Assembly: GCA_937967875.1 (NCBI GenBank)
Contig: CALBTQ010000462.1
Span: 1 to 5,804, forward strand
Reading direction: 5' to 3'
DNA from: an uncultured Pseudomonadota bacterium
GTDB lineage: Bacteria > Lernaellota > Lernaellaia > Lernaellales > Lernaellaceae
Length of the DNA: 5,804 nucleotides
Shown: positions 1 through 5,117 of the stretch, piece after piece
Numbering within the stretch: the first letter of the stretch is position 1
Layout of the letters: every line of letters starts with the position of its first letter
Notes under the pieces: model-generated
Databases searched by the model: none
Seen by the model: the letters and a program-made list of their open reading frames with translations, nothing else
Told to the model about the DNA's origin: nothing
Made by a program: the position numbers and the translations under genes

Positions 1-45
1 GATCGTATTCGGTGACTGGAGTTCAGACGTGTGCTCTTCCGATCT
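1..45 (+). other. Illumina index/read-2 adapter left on the contig end (artefact)
   Basis: Bases 12-45 match, from memory and without a mismatch, the 34-base TruSeq read-2/index adapter: they begin GTGACTGGAGTTC and end GCTCTTCCGATCT, the ligation junction. Bases 1-3 (GAT) equal the end of the P7 flow-cell primer, and the eight bases 4-11 (CGTATTCG) sit where an i7 sample index belongs. The segment is therefore library construct, not genome. It creates false coding signals: a plus-strand reading frame starting MCSSDL at base 29, and on the minus strand a false C-terminus IGRAHV on the GH4 fragment. Both peptides are translated adapter. Natural sequence begins at base 46. Confidence 0.97.
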
Positions 46-358
46 GCCCAATCAGATCGTGGCGCAGACCCAGCAGGATATCCTGATGCCGCGCCTGCTG
101 GCCGCCGACGCGAAACTGGCTGAGAACGAACGACGCGCCGTCGATCGCCGCGCGCCGGTCCTTCGTCGCGGTTACCCGAAACGCGCCGCCCGCGTGCGCC
201 ACCATGCGTTTGGCGAAATCGCCGACGACGGCCAGACGATGATCGTCAATGTCCATCAAGACCAGTTCGGTGAGACCCAACTCGCCGCCGATCTGTAAAA
301 ATCCGTCGATCACTTCCGGAGTGTAGGTGCTGCCGCCGCCGATAATCGCAATTTTCAT
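46..358 (-). CDS. Family GH4 glycosidase, 6-phospho-beta-glucosidase-like, N-terminal fragment
   Basis: This is the N-terminal ~104 residues of an NAD- and metal-dependent family 4 glycoside hydrolase; full members are about 420-460 residues. The family cleaves phosphorylated or free glycosides in the cytoplasm by an oxidation-elimination mechanism. Visible are the Rossmann start MKIAIIGGGSTYTPE (residues 1-15), the strand-2 acidic residue in LVLMDID (D36), and the family-type stretch QFRVGGQQAR (81-90) leading to DLIG (101-104). The GGGSTYTPE form suits the 6-phospho-beta-glucosidase branch, but substrate cannot be fixed from this part. Residues 93-97 (DILLG) replace the usual DExIP, a mild divergence. 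The start at 358 is supported by GGGAG at 372-368, nine bases upstream. The open frame continues upstream to base 1270, but that part is antisense to the reductase gene. The 3' end is lost at the adapter junction. It is divergent from the next gene. Confidence 0.85.
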
Positions 359-450
359 GGTCGCTCGCTCCCGTCCTCGCCGGTTGTAGTACGTCGTCAG
401 GAAATTAACACATCCGTCCCGCGACGCAATAGGTTTCTTGGACGCGCTGC

Positions 451-479
451 TTGACGCGTCCGTGTCGCTCGCCAACAAT
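451..479 (+). promoter_or_regulatory. Candidate sigma-70-type promoter for the SDR gene
   Basis: TTGACG at 451-456 (5 of 6 to the -35 consensus) is followed after 17 bases by AACAAT at 474-479 (4 of 6 to the -10 consensus). Transcription would start near 486, giving a leader of about 20 bases that contains the ribosome site CGAGG (496-500), five bases before ATG 506. The -35 box overlaps the 8-bp palindrome GACGCGTC (453-460), and GACGCG is also present at 441-446. The rest of the 359-505 gap shows no convincing promoter for the divergent GH4 gene, although a weak TTGCGT (429-424) with an AT-rich patch at 402-408 lies on the minus strand. Confidence 0.4.
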
Positions 480-505
480 GCGCCTGAAACCACCACGAGG
501 AACCG

Positions 506-1321
506 ATGATCGATTATCGCGACAAGACCGCGTACATTCCCGGCGGCTCCAGCGGCATCGGCCTGGCGATCGCCGAAGGGCTGGCCGCCAAAGGCGCGCA
601 TGTCGTCATTTTCGCCCGCAACGAAGATCGTCTGCGGAAAGCACATGAGAAGATCGCCGCCCGGGCCGTTTCCTCCGCGCAACGCATCGCCTGGCGCGCA
701 CTGGACGTAACCGATGCGCAGCGCGTCGCCGCCGCGATGAACGAAACGATCGCCTCGCTGGGCGCTCCGGACATTCTGATTTACTGCGCCGGACGCTCGC
801 ACCCGCATTACTTCGCCGACGTGACCTACGAACAATTCGACGACGTCATGCAGGTCAATCTCTACGGCTGCTACAACGTCATCGCGGCGCTGGCCCCGAC
901 GATGCGCAAACGCGGCGGGCATATCGTGAACGTCTCGTCGATGGCCGGATTTCTGGGCGTCTTCGGCTTCGCGGCCTACAGCGCGGCGAAGTTCGGGATC
1001 ATCGGCTTTTCCGAATCGCTGCGCGCCGAGTTCAAACGCGACGGCGTCACCGTGCAGGTGCTTTGCCCGCCGGATGTCGACACACCGATGCTGGCCGAGG
1101 AAAACAAAACCAAGCCGGCCGAAACCAAGGCCATCAGCGCCGGCGCCAAGGTTATGACCGCCGCGCAGGTGGCTGACGATCTGCTGCGCAATCTCGGCCG
1201 TCGCAACTTCGTGATTCTGCCCGGCTGGGAAGGTAAGTTCACGCACCTGATCAAGCGTCTGTCGCCGCAACTGGTAGAATTGGTGCTGGACTACATGGCT
1301 CGACGCGGCCGTATCGGTTGA
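506..1321 (+). CDS. Short-chain dehydrogenase/reductase resembling 3-ketosphinganine (3-dehydrosphinganine) reductase
   Basis: A complete 271-residue classical SDR. The cofactor loop is GGSSGIG (13-19), preceded by Pro12 where Thr is usual. R38 in FARN after strand 2 suggests NADPH. D67 lies in ALDVTD, and YCAG (93-96) replaces NNAG. The catalytic set is N118, S145 (VNVSS), Y158 and K162 (YSAAK). Two stretches point to the KDSR/Tsc10 group, which reduces 3-ketosphinganine to sphinganine with NADPH: GVFGFAAYSAAKFG (151-164), and PPDVDTP...EENKTKP.ET (188-207). The second closely follows the motif I recall from human KDSR ([20 protein letters not shown]). The C-terminus (about 236-271) is amphipathic, with no clear membrane helix. 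Start ATG 506 has CGAGG five bases upstream. No serine palmitoyltransferase or other sphingolipid gene is in the window, so the substrate is inferred; a general ketoreductase remains possible. The gene stands alone and converges on the peptidase gene. Confidence 0.88.
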   Translation: MIDYRDKTAYIPGGSSGIGLAIAEGLAAKGAHVVIFARNEDRLRKAHEKIAARAVSSAQRIAWRALDVTDAQRVAAAMNETIASLGAPDILIYCAGRSHPHYFADVTYEQFDDVMQVNLYGCYNVIAALAPTMRKRGGHIVNVSSMAGFLGVFGFAAYSAAKFGIIGFSESLRAEFKRDGVTVQVLCPPDVDTPMLAEENKTKPAETKAISAGAKVMTAAQVADDLLRNLGRRNFVILPGWEGKFTHLIKRLSPQLVELVLDYMARRGRIG

Positions 1322-1322
1322 C

Positions 1323-1336
1323 CGGAAAACCTTCCG
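1323..1336. terminator. Small hairpin in the convergent gap, possible weak bidirectional terminator
   Basis: The 18 bases between the SDR stop (1321) and the peptidase stop (1340) contain CGGAA (1323-1327) and TTCCG (1332-1336), a perfect 5-bp stem with an AACC loop. The place, between two facing genes, is right for a shared terminator. The stem is short, and there is no T-run on either strand, so intrinsic termination is doubtful. Confidence 0.25.
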
Positions 1337-1339
1337 CTC

Positions 1340-3514
1340 CTAACGGATGGTCAATTCCTCGACGATATTGCGCACGCCGTACACCTTTTCCGTTACGAAC
1401 AGGACATAACGGATATCGACGTTGATCGCCCGCCCAACTTCCGGCAGATAACCGAAGTCGGACGCCACCGCCTCGTAATCGGTATCGAAGATCAAGCCGA
1501 CAAGCTCGCCCTTGCCGTTGAGAATCGGGCTGCCCGAGTTGCCGCCGGTGCCGTCGTTGGTCGACAGAAAGTCCACCGGCACATCGTTCAAACGCGCGTC
1601 GAAATAGGCGCCGAAATCTTTCTTCTCCGCCGCTCGACGCAAAGCGGCCGGCACATTGAACGGCTCTCGCCCCGTATGCTTGGCCAGAAGGCCGCGCAAG
1701 GTCGTGTAGGGCGTATATATGACGCCGTCACGCGGCGAATAACCCTGCACGCGCCCGAAGGAAAACCGCAGGCTGCCGTTGGCGTCCGGATAATGCGGAC
1801 CCGCGTCGGCGCGCAACAGGCCCTCGATGTAACGCGGCTGCACCTTGGTCGTCTCGCCGGTGAAAGCCTTGTTCCGCGTCTTCAATGCATCCCATTCGGC
1901 CCAAATGGCCGCGACGAATTCGATAGCCGGATCGTGGCGCGCCAACAACGTTTCACGATCCAACTCGAACATCCGCAGACGCTCCGCTTCATCCACCAGA
2001 CCGCTTTCGTAGAGCTTGTCGAGAAACGCGTCCAGCCGAGCCTCATCCACCGCCTCGCCGGCTTTGACGCCCAGCAGTTCGTCCAGCACCTCGAGGCGTT
2101 GTTCGCCTTGGAGCGCCGTCAGCTTGCGCAAAAAGATCCGCATGATTCCCTTGTCGGTCGTTAAATCGAAATTGCGCTGCGCACGCTGCAGGCGGCGACG
2201 ATGGTCGTCGACGTTCTGGTCGCGGTAGTCGATTTCGCGCTCGTCATTGGGCAGCGCCTTCTGCCCGCTCCATTCATAAACGGTCGCGGCGAAATCCATC
2301 AGACCGCAGTACCAAAGCATCCAATCCAGCGTGACGAACGTCTCGCGGAACGTCGGATACTCGCGTTCGTACAACCGGTTCAGCGTCGCGAGCGTTTGCT
2401 GATAATCGCGATACGCGGACGGATCGGATTTCATCGCCGCAAGCGCCGCCTTTTCCTGCGCCCGACGCTGCGCCACCATGCGGCCGCGCCGCAAGCCTTC
2501 CAGCACCCCGACGCTCTTTTTGTTGCCGTTCTGCAGGCGCATCAGCAGATGGCCGAGCTTCGCGTGCGTCGCCGCATCGCGTTGCCGTTCGCCCTCGACC
2601 AGCGCGATCATGGCGGCGTAGGTTTGCACCCGCCACGGATAATAAAACTCCGCCTGATCGGCCAGGGCATACGAACTCAGGGTGCGTTGCGTGCGATAGG
2701 GAAATCCCATGATCATCGTAAAGTCGCCTTCGCGCACGCCGGCGAGCGAAACGCTCAAAAAGCGTTGCGGACGATAGGGCACGTTTTCCGGCGCATATTC
2801 AGCGGGCGTGCCGTCGGGCGCCACGTAGGCGCGCAGGAACGTGAAGTCGCCGGCATGGCGCGGCCACATCCAGTTGTCGGTGTCGCCGCCGTACGCGCCG
2901 ATCGACTCGGGCGGCGCAAAGACCAGGCGAATGTCCCTCAGAACTAGATATGTATACAGATAATATTTCTTGCCGCCGAAGATGCTTTTGATTTCGTTAT
3001 GCGTGTGCGCTTGGTGTTCCGCCTTGGAAAGAATCGTCTTCTGGTTTTTCTCGATTCGCTGCATGCGTTCCAGCGGATCGACAATCTCCGGCGTGCCGGT
3101 CAAAACGCGATCGGTGACCTCGGTAGTGCGCAGCAACACCCACGCCTCGGAATTTTTCGCCGGAACTTCCTCTTGCCGCGAACGGGCGACCAGACCGTCG
3201 CGCAGGTAGTTGTGCTCGTCGGTCGAATGTTCATGCAACGAACCATGGGCGACATGATGGTTGGTGACGATCAGTCCGTCGGCGGAAACGAACGAAGCCG
3301 ACGCGCCGTTGAGGCGGACGATCGCGTTGCTCAGCGAAGGGCCGGCCGGATCGTAAATCTGCTGCGGCGTCAATTCCAGGCCGTAAATGCGCATCAGATC
3401 TTGCGGCAGCGCGGCGATGCTTTCGGGCATCCACATCCCCTCGTCGGCCGCGGCGAAGCCCCAAAGCAAGCCCACCAGCAAAATACACAACGTCATCCGC
3501 CGTCTCAGTGGCAT
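1340..3514 (-). CDS. Secreted S46-family dipeptidyl-peptidase (DPP7/DPP11-like)
   Basis: A complete 724-residue serine exopeptidase, normal for family S46 (about 700-720). The family removes dipeptides from the N-termini of peptides in the periplasm and supports growth on protein. The signal peptide has basic MPLRRR, a hydrophobic core and probable cleavage after A23, leaving DEGMWMPE, the usual mature start. The chymotrypsin-fold catalytic set is complete: His in TNHH (86-87, the second aligning with trypsin TAAHC), D223 in PRHAGDF, and S660 in GTGGNSGSP (655-663). N214-W215 of GGDTDNWMWPRH (209-220) corresponds to the substrate N-terminus binding site, as does D677. The S1 residue 18 after the serine is T678; it is Gly in DPP7 and Arg in DPP11, so P1 preference is uncertain. 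The Cys pair around the catalytic His in many members is replaced (ASASF 71-75; V88). A helical domain spans about 300-560. A strong SD precedes ATG 3514. It lies downstream of the membrane protein gene, probably in one transcript. Confidence 0.95.
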   Translation of the reverse strand: MPLRRRMTLCILLVGLLWGFAAADEGMWMPESIAALPQDLMRIYGLELTPQQIYDPAGPSLSNAIVRLNGASASFVSADGLIVTNHHVAHGSLHEHSTDEHNYLRDGLVARSRQEEVPAKNSEAWVLLRTTEVTDRVLTGTPEIVDPLERMQRIEKNQKTILSKAEHQAHTHNEIKSIFGGKKYYLYTYLVLRDIRLVFAPPESIGAYGGDTDNWMWPRHAGDFTFLRAYVAPDGTPAEYAPENVPYRPQRFLSVSLAGVREGDFTMIMGFPYRTQRTLSSYALADQAEFYYPWRVQTYAAMIALVEGERQRDAATHAKLGHLLMRLQNGNKKSVGVLEGLRRGRMVAQRRAQEKAALAAMKSDPSAYRDYQQTLATLNRLYEREYPTFRETFVTLDWMLWYCGLMDFAATVYEWSGQKALPNDEREIDYRDQNVDDHRRRLQRAQRNFDLTTDKGIMRIFLRKLTALQGEQRLEVLDELLGVKAGEAVDEARLDAFLDKLYESGLVDEAERLRMFELDRETLLARHDPAIEFVAAIWAEWDALKTRNKAFTGETTKVQPRYIEGLLRADAGPHYPDANGSLRFSFGRVQGYSPRDGVIYTPYTTLRGLLAKHTGREPFNVPAALRRAAEKKDFGAYFDARLNDVPVDFLSTNDGTGGNSGSPILNGKGELVGLIFDTDYEAVASDFGYLPEVGRAINVDIRYVLFVTEKVYGVRNIVEELTIR

Positions 3515-3521
3515 TCATCTT

Positions 3522-3527
3522 CTCCTT
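3522..3527 (-). promoter_or_regulatory. Ribosome binding site of the S46 peptidase gene
   Basis: On the minus strand, AAGGAG occupies 3527-3522, seven bases before ATG 3514: a full Shine-Dalgarno sequence in the 36-base gap after the upstream gene. It fixes the start at 3514. A second ATG at 3518-3516 overlaps in another frame and opens only an antisense-free shadow frame without protein features. A strong internal site suits a second gene of an operon that is made in larger amounts than the membrane protein ahead of it. Confidence 0.75.
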
Positions 3528-3550
3528 ATCCGGTCGGGCGAAAACGACGC

Positions 3551-4873
3551 TCAGGACGCCGGCGCCGTCACGATTTTCTTTGTATACCGTTTCCGCAGGC
3601 GTCCGCGCAAATAGGGATAGAGGAACGCGAAGCCGAGGCTGGAACCGTAGGTCAGGTAATGTGCGAACGGCGGCACGACAAACACCACCATCACCGCCAG
3701 CACGATCGAACCGAACATGAAAAAGCCGACCTTCAGCGTGTAATTGGACGTGCGGCTCCATTGGTCGCGCAACTTCGCCAGCCACGGCACCAACACGATC
3801 ACGCCGAGCATGACGATCACGCTGCGCGCATAAATGTTCATTTCCCACAACGGTTGCCCCTGAAGCTGCGCCGGCGTGTTGATGATCCGCATGACCAACA
3901 TCACCGTGCTGATCATCCACCAGTGCACGACCAGGAACATCAGGCTTTCCTGACCGAGTAGTTCCAGGCGCGCGGCAATCCAGCGCCCGACGGGATTTTT
4001 ATAGTTGACCGCGCCGCGATAGACGCGCCGGGAGAACAAGTAGGCCAATCCCGCGCCGCCCAACGTGAGAAACACGTAGCTGGGAATGCTGCGCAGCATC
4101 AGGTCGATGTAGCTGTCCAGGAACATATTCGGGAAAATGCCGCCCAGCGAGAGGAACGGCGCGGCCGCGCAGAAAACGACAAACAGAACCGCCCAGCGCC
4201 GGATCGTTTTCTCGTTCGCGGTGACGCTGCGGTAGCACAACGCGCCCATATAGAAGTAACTTATCCAGGCGAGCACCCCGAAGTGCACGTACAACAACCG
4301 CCGAACGAATCCGAGCTCTTGCACCAGGGTCTTCATGGCTTCCTGCATTGCCGGATGCATGAAATCGGCTCCGGAGGGAATCGACGCCTTGAGCTCGGTG
4401 AAGTTAGGCAGAATCTGATTCAGTTCCAGGCGCACGCGGAACATTAGATACAAGCCGTACAGCGCCGCCATGATGACGAAATGCAGCCAGGTCGGGATGC
4501 GCGTGCGCATCAGCAGATAGACGACCACCGTGCACATCGCCACGCCCTGGAAAATGTCCATGATCCCCAGGCTGGCGCGGTTGATGTTGTAGGTGTAACC
4601 CAGCACGAACAGCAACGCGGCGGCGGCCAGATAAAACTTGCTCGCCGCAAAGCCCGCCTTGTTGCGGTTGCGCTCCAGAAAGGTCATCACGTTCATGCCG
4701 GAAACAAAGAAGAAAATCGGCCCGGAAAAATCCATGATGTACAAAACGATTTTATCGATCGAACCCGGCGGCGGCATCTGTACGCGCATCGCGTGACCGA
4801 TCATCATCAGAATGCAGGCCAGCCCTTTGAGCATGTCGACTTCGTAATAGCGGACGGGGGCTTTTTGCGTCAT
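3551..4873 (-). CDS. Polytopic membrane protein, HGSNAT/DUF1624-type (YeiB-like) or acyltransferase-3-like
   Basis: A 440-residue inner-membrane protein with about 11 hydrophobic segments, roughly at 13-30, 42-65, 80-95, 108-122, 129-145, 193-214, 227-246, 265-280, 310-330, 351-365 and 382-403, then a basic tail (RGRLRKRYTKK, 423-433). The N-terminal RYYEVDMLKG...MIGH (8-27) matches the R..xxDxLRG....xxxH opening shared by heparan-alpha-glucosaminide N-acetyltransferase-like proteins and acyltransferase 3. It is followed by GPIFFFVSG (51-59) and, late, LGQESLMFLVVHWWM (306-320), the typical LGxxSLxxYxxH element. H27 and H317 are candidate functional residues. Such proteins move an acyl group from cytoplasmic acyl-CoA to a sugar or other acceptor across the membrane; the acceptor here is unknown. 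The frame is open to 4996, but ATG 4873 is chosen: GAGGA (4882-4878) lies four bases upstream and the family motif starts eight residues later. It precedes the S46 peptidase by 36 bases on the same strand, suggesting an operon. Confidence 0.8.
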   Translation of the reverse strand: MTQKAPVRYYEVDMLKGLACILMMIGHAMRVQMPPPGSIDKIVLYIMDFSGPIFFFVSGMNVMTFLERNRNKAGFAASKFYLAAAALLFVLGYTYNINRASLGIMDIFQGVAMCTVVVYLLMRTRIPTWLHFVIMAALYGLYLMFRVRLELNQILPNFTELKASIPSGADFMHPAMQEAMKTLVQELGFVRRLLYVHFGVLAWISYFYMGALCYRSVTANEKTIRRWAVLFVVFCAAAPFLSLGGIFPNMFLDSYIDLMLRSIPSYVFLTLGGAGLAYLFSRRVYRGAVNYKNPVGRWIAARLELLGQESLMFLVVHWWMISTVMLVMRIINTPAQLQGQPLWEMNIYARSVIVMLGVIVLVPWLAKLRDQWSRTSNYTLKVGFFMFGSIVLAVMVVFVVPPFAHYLTYGSSLGFAFLYPYLRGRLRKRYTKKIVTAPAS

Positions 4874-4890
4874 TGCGTCCTCATCGGATG

Positions 4891-4922
4891 ATAATATTCG
4901 ACTCCTGTGCGCTTGGCGACAA
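4891..4922 (-). promoter_or_regulatory. Weak candidate promoter of the membrane protein-peptidase operon
   Basis: On the minus strand, TATTAT (4896-4891, 5 of 6 to the -10 consensus) lies 18 bases from ATG 4873. The nearest -35-like element, TTGTCG (4922-4917), is 20 bases away, longer than ideal. Transcription would begin only about ten bases before the start codon, just ahead of the GAGGA ribosome site, giving an almost leaderless mRNA. The AT-rich -10 stands out from the GC-rich surroundings. Confidence 0.25.
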
Positions 4923-4999
4923 AACGCCGGGAGGGCCTGCGGCGGGTCCGAAATTCCCTTGCTCTTTCCCCTGCGGAATCTCGAACTCGGCTTCATTCA

Positions 5000-5028
5000 T
5001 TGACAGTTTTCCGGAAATGGGTCAAGAG
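5000..5028 (+). promoter_or_regulatory. Perfect -35 box with embedded palindrome, candidate promoter of the haem-flavin gene
   Basis: TTGACA at 5000-5005 is an exact -35 consensus upstream of the haem-flavin gene. The 10-bp palindrome TTTCCGGAAA (5008-5017) begins two bases later, in what would be the spacer. At 16-18 bases downstream only poor -10 matches occur (for example TCAAGA at 5022-5027), as would suit a promoter that needs an activator. A TATGTT at 5066-5071 is a better -10 by sequence but has no -35 at proper distance. The implied leader is about 80 bases. Confidence 0.35.
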
Positions 5029-5033
5029 CATTT

Positions 5034-5063
5034 TTGCACAAACGAACCTTGCGATTTGTGCAA
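5034..5063. promoter_or_regulatory. 9-bp inverted repeat with 12-base spacer, probable operator or leader hairpin
   Basis: TTGCACAAA (5034-5042) and TTTGTGCAA (5055-5063) are perfect reverse complements separated by 12 bases. The half-site centres (5038 and 5059) are 21 bp apart, two helical turns, as expected for a dimeric or paired regulator binding one face of the DNA. It lies downstream of the TTGACA box and 54 bases before ATG 5118, so it would act as an operator near the transcription start. In RNA it could fold as a 9-bp stem with a 12-base loop. No T-run follows, so it is not an intrinsic terminator. Confidence 0.5.
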
Positions 5064-5117
5064 GATATGTTAACCTCTTGCGCGAAATTCAACCTTCACC
5101 TCGGTGGGAGTATTCCA

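Noticed and set aside
29..298. Plus-strand 89-residue frame starting MCSSDL
   Set aside because: The start is translated adapter and the rest is antisense to the GH4 gene.
359..1270. Minus-strand extension upstream of the GH4 start, giving a 415-residue frame
   Set aside because: It lies antisense to the SDR gene, has no family motif, and the GH4 Rossmann motif begins exactly at ATG 358, which has its own ribosome site.
2201..2947. 248-residue plus-strand frame inside the peptidase region
   Set aside because: Composition rich in Arg, His and Ala, no motif, fully antisense to the well-supported S46 gene.
2999..3961. 320-residue plus-strand frame with Arg/His/Gln-rich end
   Set aside because: It crosses two minus-strand genes and their gap, and the composition is typical of the reverse of GC-rich coding DNA.
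4925..4944. CGCCG/CGGCG hairpin in the divergent intergenic region
   Set aside because: A five-base stem with a ten-base loop in GC-rich DNA is expected by chance, and it has no T-run.
4874..4996. 41-residue N-terminal extension of the membrane protein (ATG at 4996)
   Set aside because: Polar, unlike the family, without a ribosome site near 4996. ATG 4873 has GAGGA upstream and is eight residues before the conserved motif.
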